Part shown: positions 1 through 11,334 of the stretch, in pieces
How positions within the stretch are numbered: the first letter of the stretch is position 1
How the letters are laid out: each line of letters starts with the position of its first letter
Source of the DNA: Spongilla lacustris
Lineage: Eukaryota > Porifera > Demospongiae > Spongillida > Spongillidae
Assembly (NCBI GenBank): GCA_949361645.1
Contig: OX442423.1
Span: forward strand, 6,879,967-6,943,966
Length of the DNA: 64,000 nucleotides
Direction: 5' to 3'
Position numbers and translations under genes: made by a program
The notes under the pieces: model-generated
The model's input: only the letters and a program-made list of their open reading frames with translations
Databases searched by the model: none
What the model was told of the DNA's origin: nothing

Positions 1-919
1 AACAAAATGACGGGATCTTCGTCTTCGATCCCACTCGTCTCACTTGTCAGGTTTTACTCAAAACTCTACGTAAGTACCTCATTTCGGCATTTCAGCCTGT
101 TCTATACTGATATCAAAAGGCTCCCACCGTGCATTTTATACATAACACCCACCGTGTTTCGCTACCTGACGTAGGTATCTCGTGTGTTGGTTATAGATAC
201 ACATAAGTCCATTTCTTCTTTGAAATGTTCAGTACAAGTTATTGTGCGTAGCGTATGCATGAAGTCACTGCATACTCTTAACTGTCTTTTTGTATGTTTA
301 TACCGTCCGCGTGGGTCAATGGTACCTTGTGCACGGTAGCGCAAGCCAGAAATATTTTGACACAGTTGTTTAATTATGGTTTACTGTAAGGAACGCACCA
401 TATTGGTTTTTCTATCTTCAGTTTTTGTATACTGTCAGTCTTAACAACCAAGCGTTACATGCCGAAGCGCGTATCATTTCTAATTATCTCTTCATGAGAA
501 TCAGGCTTTTGGCTTTTGCCACCACGTAAATAAAACTGTTCCAGTATTGGATCGTGTGCAAGCCACTTAGGAACAACGCAACCATCCTGATTTGGCCTCT
601 AAGAAATCACGCGTGTAAGCATTATAACTGAGCACTATCAAAGAATGTGATTGATTAAGTGACATGCAGCCATGCCAATTATAGTGTAAAGGTTTGCATG
701 CACTATTACAAATCAATTAAACACCTTTTTGATTGCAATCAAGCAATATGATGACCTAATACAATTCTCACAGTTACATTTGTAGATCTGGACTGATAGG
801 TTCTAAAGGGAATTATATACCTTTATTGATTTATAAGGAGAGAAGACTTACTAAATGTGATAGCATTCTGTTTTAGTACGGATAGGACACTGCTGCATGT
901 ATGCATGCAATCCTCAGAA
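1..919. other. Unassigned sequence
   Basis: I see no gene here. The sequence is AT-rich, both strands carry frequent stops, and no exon with plausible splice sites and a recognisable protein was found. Confidence 0.5.
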
Positions 920-2592
920 CTCTGAACTAGTGCACTGTGGTGCTGTAATGTGAGCTAGCGCACTGTGGTGCTGTAATGTGAGCTAGTGCACTGTGTTGCT
1001 GTAATGTGAGCTAGTGCACTGTGGTGCTGTAATGTGAGCTATACTGCACTGTGGTGCTGTAATGTGAGCTAGTGCACTGTGGTGCTGTAATGGGAGCTAG
1101 TGCACTGTGGTGCTGTAATGTGAGCTAGTACACTGTGGTGCTGTAATGTGAGCTAGTGCACTGTGGTGCTGTAATGTGAGCTAGTGCACTGTGGTGCTGT
1201 AATGTGAGCTAGCGCACTGTGGTGCTGTAATGTGAGCTAGTGCACATGGTGCTGTAATGTGAGCTAGTGCACTGCATGTGGTGCTGTAATGTGAGCTAGT
1301 GCACTGTAGTGCTGTAATGTGAGCTAGTGCACTGTGGTGCTGTAATGTGAGCTAGTGTGCTATGGTGCTGTAATGTGAGCTAGTGCACTGTGGTGCTGTA
1401 ATGTGAGCGAGTGCACTGTGGTGCTGTAATGTGAGCTAGTGCACTGTGGTGCTGTAATGTGAGCTAGTACACTGTGGTGCTGTAATGTGAGCTAGCGCAC
1501 TGTGGTGCTGTAATGTGAGCTAGTGCACATGGTGCTGTAATGTGAGCTAGTGCACTGTGGTGCTGTAATGTGAGCTAGTGCACTGTGGTGCTGTAATGTG
1601 AGCTAGTGCACTGTGGTGCTGTAATGTGAGCAAGTGCACTGTGGTGCTGTAATGTGAGCTAGTGCACTGTGGTGCTGTAATGTGAGCTAGTGCACTGTGG
1701 TGCTGTAATGTGAGCTAGTGCACTGTGGTGCTGTAATGTGAGCTAGTGCACTGTGGTGCTGTAATGTGAGCTAGTGCACTGTGGTGCTGTAATGTGAGCT
1801 AGTGCACTATGGTGCTGTAATGTGAGCTAGTGCACAGTGGTGCTGTAATGTGAGCTAGTGCACTGTGGTGCTGTAATGTGAGCGAGTGCACTGTGGTGCT
1901 GCAATGTGAGCTAGTGCACTGTGGTGCTGCAATGTGAGCGAGTGCACTGTGGTGCTGTAATGTGAGCTAGTGCACTGTGGTGCTGTAATGTGAGCTAGTG
2001 CACTGTGGTGCTGCAATGTGAGCTAGTGCACTGTGGTGCTGTAATGTGAGCGAGTGCACTGTGGTGCTGTAATGTGAGCTAGTGCACTGTGGTGCTGTAA
2101 TGTGAGCGAGTGCACTGTGGTGCTGTAATGTGAGCTATAGTGCACTGTGGTGCTGTAATGTGAGCTAGTGCACTGTGGTGCTGTAATGTGAGCTAGTGCA
2201 CTGTGGTGCTGTAATGTGAGCGAGTGCACTGTGGTGCTGTAATGTGAGCTAGTGCACTGTGGTGCTGTAATGTGAGCTAGTGCACTGTGGTGCTGTAATG
2301 TGAGCTAGTGCACTGTGGTGCTGTAATGTGAGCTAGCGCACTGTGGTGCTGTAATGTGAGCTAGTGCACATGGTGCTGTAATGTGAACTAGTGCACTGTG
2401 GTGCTGTAATGTGAGCTAGTGCACTGTGGTGCTGTAATGTGAGCTAGTGCATTATGGTGCTGTAATGTGTGCTAGTGCACTGTGGTGCTGTAATGTGAGC
2501 TAGTGCACTGTGGTGCTGTAATGTGAGCTAGTGCACTGTGGTGGTGTAATGTGAGCTAGTGCACTGTGGTGCTGTAATGTGAGCTAGTGCAC
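920..2592. repeat. 28-bp tandem array, about 59 copies
   Basis: A head-to-tail array with core GTGGTGCTGTAATGTGAG and a 28-bp period. Copies are nearly identical. Recurrent single-base variants (GCTAG/GCGAG, CACTGTGG/CACATGG) and small indels are shared between distant copies, which suggests expansion of multi-unit blocks. Open frames across it are by-products of the repeat. Confidence 0.97.
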
Positions 2593-2773
2593 AAATGATG
2601 TTTTTGTATACCTTTGTAGGTGCATGGGGATGTTATAATGATCAGCTAGCTAGTTATGTGTGTATGTATTTGCTTAGATGGCAAAAAACAAAAGAGATGC
2701 CAGAGTTGTTGTAGTGATGTGAAGTGGTGGTGATGATAATAGCAATCATGCATGGTAATGATAAATCATAGGT

Positions 2774-2811
<38 letters not shown>

Positions 2812-3851
2812 AGGTAGAGGAAGGGCAGGTGACCATGACCTTGAGGGACCATAGCCCCCTCTCCATAGCCTCTTCAATGTTATGACACCCCTTTCTTCAA
2901 ATCTGCTTCACAATAATGGAGTACATTTTAGTCGTTTAGTCTTGTCAGTGCAGCCTCATTTCTGATGGCCCACATATAAGACACTGATTGTGAGATTGAG
3001 GTGGTACAAAACTAACATGTTTACTCCAGATTTGCTCCTATGGCTGCTACCACTCCAGGCCCACTTTAATAGCTTCTGGCCACAATCTGTGCTGTGTGAT
3101 GGAGTAATGACATTACAATGAATTATTTAGGTCTACATATAGCCCTATGCCTACCCCTATCTATGTATGCCTTTTCATGCCAAAGCTATAAATACTAACC
3201 TTAGAGGTTAAATCCCTCCCTCACATGCCCTCTGTATAGCACCTCCCTTGCCCCCAATTAACCAAAATAGAGTATTTGTTTCGCTTCATTGTAAATGCTG
3301 CCACCAAACACACACAACCACTTTCACAGCCACCAAGACATGATCCAACAACACAACACCACACAGCATCACAAAGCACCACACAACACTTAGAGCGGGG
3401 CCACAAACAAAATTTGATTTAGAGGGGGTGGACCCACACCCCCTCATGGAAAAGAAAACCCCATTTTGGGGAGAAAAAACTCGAAGCAGGAAAAATAACC
3501 CAACAATCGCTCTGCAAACGGGTACAACAGCACGCAATTAGGTCATAGAAAGATCCAGCCAGTCTTCATGGTCTACTCCCTGATCAAAAGATTTCAAGTT
3601 CCACCTATAGGACATACATGAAACCACAAAATCAAACACACAACAAGGAAAAAAAATTTCAGCACATGCGCACAAGCTTAGAATGAACACTCATACTAAA
3701 GTACTATCGTTTTAAACCCCCAACCATGTGGTCCAATCACATGCTATACAACCAATCACATTTGGGAGGGAGCTAAATTACTGCCTAATTCACAATGTTC
3801 AAACATCAAAAATGTATATAAGTTGCATACCTTGCGTAGTGCAGAAACTCC
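2593..3851. other. Intergenic, with a long poly-C run
   Basis: No gene was recognised. A C homopolymer of more than 30 bases lies at about 2777-2811. Around 3300-3400 there is CA-rich degenerate repeat sequence. Short open frames here have no domain signature. Confidence 0.5.
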
Positions 3852-4131
3852 CTCCAGTACACAGCCCTATGTATACTCCCATCCCCACCAGTACACAACC
3901 CTATGCATACTCCCATCCCCTCCAGTACACAGCCCTATGCATACTCCCATCCCCTCCAGTACACATACTCCCATCCCCTCCAGTACACAGCCCTATGCAT
4001 ACTCCCATCCCCTCCAGTACACAGCCCTATGATAGGGCTGTGTACTGGAGGTATGCATAGGGCTGTGTACTGGAGCGGATAGGAATATACATAGGGCTGT
4101 GTACTGGAGGGGATGGGAGTATCCAGTATAC
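3852..4131. repeat. 34-bp minisatellite, head-to-head copies
   Basis: Units with core CAGTACACAGCCCTATG run forward to about 4030 and then flip to the complementary core CATAGGGCTGTGTACTGG until about 4131, making an inverted junction. The same unit forms the large block at 11079-12735. Confidence 0.93.
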
Positions 4132-4841
4132 AGCCCTATTCATATCAGTGCATTATAGGGTATCAACGCGGGATAGGTGAAGTACGAGAGGGGCGTGTCA
4201 AAAAAAATTGTAAAGCGCTTTTTTATAAGTTTGGCTTTTTTTTGGAAGGTGATATTATTTTTTATGAGTGATGATATTTAGTTTGGCTCCTAGCGTGCCA
4301 ACTATAGTCTACCCTCAAATTGTACACAGCCGGAATATTCTTCGCAACTAAACGCGCCAGCTGCCAGGTGTCAAGTGGTGTGATCGCTAAGTTTTCTATT
4401 GAGAGAAGAATTTTAGACAGTGCTCATGCAGCTACAAAATGAAAAATCAGGCGCATGCCAGAATTACAGAATTACAGTGTGAAAGACGACGCAGCCCAGA
4501 CATCTTATTGTCCCTGAATGTCTTCTGATCATTCAAGCAAACGTATTGTGTTGTTTTTGTTGTTGTTGTTTGATTAGTTTAGGTACATATGCTCTCTCTT
4601 TTTTTCTTTTTCTTTCGTATACATGCCTCGCTGATCCGGATTGGGCTCAAGGGGTCACTGGCATGGCAGGATTTTTGACATGCGGTATCAAAATTCCCCC
4701 TTGCCCATTTAGACTTCGCGGAAATCATTTTGTGGCAAGCGAATTTATTGTTGCGATTTAGTACTCCCACTCGACTTTTGTTTTTTGTTTCCGCGCATGC
4801 AACGGATTGTCACATGTCACACTTCCTGTAGTATACGTGTA
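4132..4841. other. Upstream region of the nuclear receptor gene
   Basis: No coding exon was recognised. The stretch is T-rich around 4550-4620 and leads into a TATA-like element just before the receptor start codon. Confidence 0.4.
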
Positions 4842-4849
4842 TATATAAA
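4842..4849 (+). promoter_or_regulatory. TATA-box-like element
   Basis: TATATAAA lies 37 bp before the receptor ATG at 4886. If it is used, transcription would start about 13-17 bases before the ATG, giving a very short leader. It could also be chance in AT-rich DNA, or an upstream non-coding exon may exist. Confidence 0.4.
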
Positions 4850-4885
4850 GGTGTCAACGCCGCGATAATTGATAGCATACTCAAA

Positions 4886-6989
4886 ATGATCATGACACAC
4901 GGAACCGGAACCCGCCCTGATCAAGCTGCTGTAACGAGTTTATTGCCCGAAGACAGCTTGACCCTTCCACTGAGATGCCAAGTGTGCGGCGACGCGGCCA
5001 GCGGAAATCACTTTGGCGTGTTAAGCTGCGAGGGATGTAAGGGCTTCTTTAGACGCAGCGTTTGTAACTTACGGCGCTACGACTGCTCTCGGATGCAGAA
5101 CTGCAAAATAGAAAAGAGTACAAGAAATAAATGCCAGCAATGTAGGCTGCGCAAGTGCATAACCGCAGGGATGAAGATGGAAAGTGAGTATGTACGTATA
5201 TATATACCCGGCTGAAAGTTTACATGTACATGTATATGCCACATGGTATCGCTTTACAGTGCGCAGTGTCCGGGATTGTGTATAAATCAATTGGCAACAA
5301 GCGATCCATCGCATTTAATTGTCCCTAATCGTACGCCCGTATATATTTTAAGCCCCACCACAGGAATGTGATCGATTAAATACGACGGTAAACAGCGTGC
5401 AATGATTATATGTGCGTGTAGCTGTCGATTGGACGCCGGATGTAATAATTAAAGTGCATGATCAGACGTGTTTCAAAAGAAGGTCGGCAGTGCAAGGCGA
5501 GTAATATTGCAAGAGCCTTCAAGTCCTAGCTGACTTCAGCAGGACTAAAAAAAAAAAAAAAAAACTATATATTTGAGGTGCAGGTGCATGAGTTTTCCAT
5601 ACATGGTGGTGGTGTGTGTGTGCGTGGGGGGGGGGGGGGGGGGGGGGGGCATTTTCGTTAGATTCCCGCGCGCTCGTCCATCCAATTCACAAGGCAGCTG
5701 TCCTGACCTGACTTGAGGCGTTTCCGCACTAGCTAGGGCTTTCAAACCGCCTGCATATAATACAACTTTCTTCAAGCTGCCGTAGCTTCCGCTCACAGCG
5801 AATAGTCCTCGCAACGATCGTACATGTGGGAGCAGCCGAATTGAAGTACGAGGATGTAATAAGACTAGTAACCACGATACTTAATTTCAAACACAGTTAA
5901 AAAGATTTACATCAACCGTTGTAATAGACCATGCAGGGGCTGTCACGTGTTCGTTTTGCTACGCGAACCTGGACGTAACTCACCTACAGTGCATGGCTAC
6001 ACCGGCTATACGTATTTAATTGCATGCACACGTGCCATCTATCCACGCAGTTGTTCAGATGCGACGCGTTCAGCTTGCTCCTACTGCAATGATAGCCAAA
6101 AGCCCGAGCCCTTTGGAGATATCGGAGTGTGAAGCCGCCATTGTTCCGCTCTGCTTTCCCAATGATAACGAAGGTGCTCCACCCCCTTTGAGTCATCCAA
6201 CCTATAATGATACTGACGGCTGCACACTAGGACACAACGCCGAGGGAGAAACAGTTTACTACAACATAAAGAAAGTTCTGAACAACGCGGACATGTTGTC
6301 CGCGTACCCGGAGGTCATTGTGCCAGCAGATCACGACGTTACGCTTCTAGATGGACTTGATGGTATGAAGTCTTCTTTTATGTGCATTCTTGAATGGGCG
6401 CACTACATACCCGAGTTTGCCCGACTAAGCAATTACGAAAGGCACTTGCTTATCGATAACAGCTGGTGCGCTCTCTCTACACTGCAGCTTGCAGCCAATA
6501 ATCAAACAGCATCCACCATTTTTCAGCTTGGAAATGGCCTGTGTTTTTCATTCCAACAAATCCAAGACCAATCACTTCGACATCTGGTGAACAGGGTGAA
6601 GGATGAGATAGTGTCCTGGCTAAATACGATGAGTATTGATGGTGTTGAGCTGGCACATATAAAGGCACTTCTTCTATTCAACTCTGGTAAGCCATGCATG
6701 CATGCACGTGTGCATGGCAATTATTATTATACCTCAATTCCATCATGTAGAAACAAAGCAACTGAGTTCCGAGTCGAAAGCTACTGTACAGCAGTGTCAA
6801 GATCGGATCCTTACCTCTCTCAACGGTCACATCAGTTCTCATTACCAGTTTCTTCCATTAAGGCTCCCCCACATCTTGCTGCACACAGTTTCAATCAGAT
6901 TAGTAAGCCTGGACTGGTTACAGCATATGGATGAGCAAGCGACAACGAACCAAAGCAGTCAGCCGGATGGCCACCTAGACACAGACTGA
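4886..6989 (+). CDS. Nuclear receptor (NR2/RXR-HNF4-like), three exons
   Basis: The product is a ligand-regulated transcription factor acting in the nucleus. Exons are 4886-5183, 6051-6686 and 6751-6989, giving 390 residues; introns are GT-AG (867 and 64 bp) and both junctions keep frame (phase 1). The DNA-binding domain spans residues 31-96 with eight zinc cysteines (C31, C34, C48, C51, C67, C73, C83, C86) and P-box [11 protein letters not shown]. Across junction 1 the sequence GMKMEIVQMRR matches the RXR-type C-terminal extension. The ligand-binding domain is about residues 165-372, with the signature around WAHYIPEF (215-222) and [10 protein letters not shown] (229-238). The start is the first ATG of the open frame. 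The C-terminus (373-390) is polar and lacks a recognisable AF-2 helix. The family resembles early-animal NR2 receptors; the exact subfamily needs a tree. Confidence 0.93.
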
Positions 6990-8085
6990 TTTTAAATCAG
7001 CAGTTACACTATATATTTGCTTGTGGTGATCATATTTCTTTTCTTTTTTGGATTATTAATAGAAATGCCGCACAGATTCGGTTCATCATTTGCTGCATGT
7101 AGGCTTGCAGCTAGGCTTGTGGTTATAAATACTGAAAAATGAGGGAAAGTCCATCTACATGTATGTCTGCAGGCACAATCCTTCTCTTTGAGTGTGGCGG
7201 TTGCATGTTGATTTGAAACGTCTTGCATGATATCCGCTGCTGACTTACTTGAGAACTATATAGATTGAACGACCACGCACTCGCTTGCACTGAACGTGTG
7301 TATATAACTCTTCCCGGCATTGTTTATCGATGTGACTTATTACAGCTTGCTATATATTGTTTTAAGCTTACTTGTCCGTTCCATATTAAAGAACAGGTTG
7401 GGTTGTTAAACTTGTTATACTCAGTGTATATCAGAACTTCAGAAGGAAATATATATTAGAGACTTACGTTTAGTTTCCTGTCGTAGCTGCCGCATGTGTA
7501 ATATTTATAAATTCGTCATTGCATATTTTCCGGCTGTAATCCCTTGTTTCTTTACTTTTTACTAATTAAAAAATTGATGCATGCAATTCCTACATCTGCC
7601 GATTCTACTGTTCTACATATACATGCATAAGGTGCTCATGTAGTTGGGCGTGGTCCTACTCCAACCAAACGCGGTAGTAGGGCCACGCCCAACTAGTGCA
7701 CATGCAGTTATACACCGGTATTAATAGATGGGATGCACGCACTGTGCAAATAAGATGTTGTTGCTGCTGTTTACTAAAATAGAACCTTACATCCTGGTAC
7801 CGGATATTTACATACCTGGTAAAAATATATATATAATTATATATAATTATATATATATATTCACCATCCTGTATCAGAATGTAAGTGAAAATCAAGATTT
7901 GATTCAACACATTTTTTTTGCTGTATAAAAATTCAAGACACACACAACCTACCTCAGCTGCATAGATATTAGATACCCAACTTATAGGCCATATCCAACT
8001 GTGGCTGCAAACCAAGGGCACTAAAAATGAAAGGGAATTAAGGGAAACACTAAAGTATGTGTAGTTTTCTTCAAATCCAATGGTC
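6990..8085. other. 3' flank of the nuclear receptor, with a hairpin
   Basis: No gene was recognised. Candidate poly(A) signals ATTAAA lie near 7385 and 7565. A perfect-arm hairpin sits at 7642-7694, and an AT dinucleotide-rich stretch at about 7825-7862. Confidence 0.5.
7642..7694. repeat. Short inverted repeat (19-bp arms)
   Basis: AGTTGGGCGTGGTCCTACT at 7642-7660 is repeated in inverted, nearly perfect form at 7676-7694. The 15-bp loop makes a strong hairpin. It may be the remnant of a small MITE; no coding context. Confidence 0.8.
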
Positions 8086-8937
8086 CAATGACTCTTCCCT
8101 TCCTCTATTCCCTTCGGCCCTTCTTCCCTTTCTCTCCTCCCTTACTTCTTCCCTTTCCTCTCCTCTCCTCCCTCCCTTCTTCCCTTCCTCTCCTCTCATC
8201 CTTCCCTTCCTCTCCTCCCTCCCTTCTTCCCTTCCTCTCCTCTCCTCCCTCCCTTCTTCCCTTCCTCTCCTCTCCTCCCTCCCTTCTTTCCTTCCTCTCC
8301 TCTCCTCCCTCCCTTCTTCCCTTCCTCTCCTCCCTCCCTTCTTCCCTTCCTCTCCTCTCATCCTTCCCTTCCTCTCCTCCCTCCCTCCCTTCTTCCCTTC
8401 CACTCCTTTCCTCCCTCCTTCTTTCCTTCCTCTCCTCTCATCCTTCCCTTCCTCTCCTCCCTCCCTTCTTCCCTTCCTCTCCTCTCATCCTTCCCTTCCA
8501 AACCTCCCTCCTTTCTTCCCTTCCTCTCCTCTCATCCCTTCCTTCTTCCCTTCCTCTCCTCCATCCCTTCTTCCCTTCCTCTCCTCCCTCCCTTCTTCCC
8601 TTCCTCTCCTCTCCTCCCTCCCTTCTTCCCTTCCTCTCCTCTCCTCCCTCCCTTCTTCCCTTCCTCTCCTCTCCTCCCTCCATTCTTCCATTCCTCTCCT
8701 CCCTCCCTTCTTCCCTTCCTCTCCTCCCTCCCTTCTTCCCTTCCTCTCCTCCCTCCCTTCTTCCCTTTCTCTCCTCTCCTGCCTCCCTTCTTCCCTTCCT
8801 CTCCTCCATCCCTTCTTCCCTTCCTCTCCTCTCCTCCCTCCCTTCTTCCCTTTCTCTCCTCTCCTCCCTCCCTTCTTCCCTTCCTCTCCTCCCTCCCTTC
8901 TTCCCTTTCTCTCTTCCCTCCCTTTCCACCTCCCTTT
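8086..8937. repeat. Homopyrimidine tract, CTCCCTCCCTTCTTCC-type repeat
   Basis: About 850 bp of almost pure C/T on the + strand, built from variable-length units around CCTCCCTCCCTTCTTCCCTT. Purines on this strand are very rare. All long frames here (S/L/P-rich or G/E/R/K-rich) are repeat by-products. Confidence 0.95.
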
Positions 8938-9769
8938 CCTATGAAGCAGTGCAGGGGAGTTCTTTCGTTGTGACTTTCTACCCAGTATACATGCATGGAT
9001 CAACGATTCAAAAGGCATTTGAAAGGTACATGTAAATTATACGAGTTACCTGTTGTGGTCACACATTTCCTGTATGTCATTGCGCAAATGCATGTATGAT
9101 TATAAATGTATTGCTAGTTATACTGACTAGTATGCCTTGCAGTGCTAAATGTTTGTGCTTGTAAACTATAAATAAATGAACTATGCTCATAATCAACCTA
9201 ACTGAACTTCAACAGTAATGCATGTTTGTGATGCACTAGAACAGCCGCGGGGTGTGCTCTAAATATGCACTAGGGGAAGCAGCATTAGATGGAGTGTAGT
9301 AGACCATGCACTTGAAACAAGATATGCCACACCCTATGAAGCATTGCACCTTTAATCAACTCATATAACATTATGAAACTTGATATGAGGCCAGCTGTGA
9401 AGATTGGAAAATAGCAACTTGCCACAAAAATAATGGAATTACCCACTGGGAAACAATCACAGGGGGAAGGGGTAGAACTACTTCTGCCTGCATTGTTCTG
9501 CTGCGGACACCCAACCAGATTTTGCCAGCCACATTTGCTGCTTTTTCGGATGAACGATCTACGTACATTTGCCTTGCATACCAACTTAGACCTCCCCTCC
9601 CATTGATAAGCACTTCGCGTTTAAACCACTTGATAGCAGTGTGTTGCCTTCTTAGCCAAGGTAAGGGCCCTGCTTGAAGTTTGGACCTTGACCTTAAGTA
9701 GAAAGCTGCTTTTCACCATAAAAGTGCAGACATGAATGTGCAGACACAAATGTTAAATATGCTGATCGT
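8938..9769. other. Unassigned sequence with unrecognised small frames
   Basis: Two overlapping - strand frames (9285-9584 and 9371-9613) reach 80-99 codons but show no domain, no signal peptide and no convincing splice partners. They are not called as genes. Confidence 0.4.
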
Positions 9770-9774
9770 CAAGA

Positions 9775-10375
9775 TGCCATTGTAGAGGTGGTGGTAATAA
9801 GTTAAATAGTCTGATTGATCACGGTGATGACATGGTAGAGGTGGGGGTGATAATGATGATCATGGTGGTGACATGGTAGAGGTTGGGGTGATAATGATGA
9901 TCATGGTGGTGACATGGTAGAGGAGGTGCTGATAGTGATGATCATTGTGATGACATGTTAGAGGTGGGGGTGATAATGGTGATCATGGTGGTGACATGGT
10001 AGAGGTGGGGGTGATAGTGATGATCATTGTGATGACATGCTAGAGGTGGGGTGATAATGATGATCATGGTGGTGACATGGTAGAGGAGGTGCTGATAGTG
10101 ATGATCAGTTGATGATCATGGTGGTGACATGGTAGAGGAGGTGCTGATAGTGATGATCATGGTGATGACATGGTAGAGGTTGGGGTGATAATGGTGATCA
10201 TGGTGGTGACATGGTAGAGGAGGTGCTGATAGTGATGATCATTGTGATGACATGGTAGAGGTTGGGGTGATAATGGTGATCATGGTGGTGACATGGTAGA
10301 GGAGGTGCTGATAGTGATGATCATTGTGATGACATGTTAGAGGTGGGAGTGATAATGGGGATTATGGCGGTGATA
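9775..10375. repeat. GATGATCATGG-type tandem array
   Basis: A degenerate array of about 40-bp units containing GGTGACATGGTAGAGG and GATAATGATGATCATGG. Unit variants alternate (GAGGTGGGGGTGATA versus GAGGAGGTGCTGATA), giving a higher-order pattern. Confidence 0.9.
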
Positions 10376-11078
10376 ATTCATACATCATGTGCTGCCCCAA
10401 GGGGGAGGGGGATGGGAACAGGCGGCCATAAACTTCTCCCCCCCCCCCCCCCACACACACACACACACTATGCCACCCCTTCCACTATTTGTGGTTAAAA
10501 TATTGCAAGGAGATTAGAATATAGGTAGTCGCGACTCGAATTATCTATTAACACTTGCTTGCACAGCAAAATCAATTATAATATCTAACTGCTCTCCCTT
10601 TTGGCACACATTGGGGCTCATGGAGAAGATGTATCCACCTAATATCAACATGAATAACATCCTTAAAACAGCCTCTTGCTTGATTCAAGTATTACCAACT
10701 TTCACTTTGGCATCCTTCCAGTTGGTGAAGCCAACTGAATGAGTGAGCAGGGCCATCATGAACCACATTCCTAAATCTCTTACAATAATGTCTATTGATT
10801 TGCCTTTTAAAGCAAGCCTCTGCATAATACCCCTCCACTCTTATTTCATTGTGCAATGAAATGTGACATCAAATCACTGCTTGGGGTCCAAAATAGCACA
10901 AAATACAGTTGTGGTATTTTTGTTTGCATTACTCAATACAAGTGCCAATACATGGACATAATTAATCTCAACCTGACATGGGAAACATTTTTGCCCCCAA
11001 TGCAATTTGTGCCAAACTGAATTATTGCAGCATCCATCGTCAAACCACCACAACACCATTACACCAAACCCCTTGCAC
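10376..11078. other. Unassigned intergenic stretch
   Basis: Poly-C followed by (CA)n at about 10438-10468. No gene was recognised in the rest. Confidence 0.45.
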
Positions 11079-11218
11079 AGCCCTATGCATACTCCCACCC
11101 CCTCAAGTACACAGCCATATGCATACTCCCATCCCCTCCACTACACAGCCCTCCCATCCCTTCCAGTACACAGCCCTATACATACTCCCTCCCACATGCA
11201 TGCATCCCCTCCACCACA
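11079..11218. repeat. 34-bp minisatellite, minor block
   Basis: Four to five degenerate copies of the CAGTACACAGCCCTATG unit, in the orientation opposite to the larger block at 11335-12735. Confidence 0.85.
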
Positions 11219-11334
11219 AATAGTAATTAGGAACCTATCAAGCACTTTCCACAATAGGATATGTAGACATGTTGTATCCTGATCATTGATTGCGAGATGG
11301 AGGCAAAAAACGAACATGTTAGCTTACATGTTGG

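Noticed and set aside
920..2592. Regular array as a possible CRISPR locus.
   Set aside because: Units are contiguous without unique spacers, the genome is eukaryotic and there are no cas genes. The same applies to every other array in the window.
6020..6058. Methionine at 6020 as the start of a separate ligand-binding-domain protein.
   Set aside because: This stretch lies before the splice acceptor CACGCAG at 6050. Joining exon 1 to 6051 gives the RXR-like GMKMEIVQMRR in frame.
8057..9035. Long Ser/Leu/Pro-rich and Gly/Glu/Arg/Lys-rich frames.
   Set aside because: Simple translations of a homopyrimidine/homopurine tract on both strands.
9285..9613. Two - strand frames of 80-99 codons.
   Set aside because: No recognisable domain, no splice partners and no supporting context. 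Length alone is within chance.
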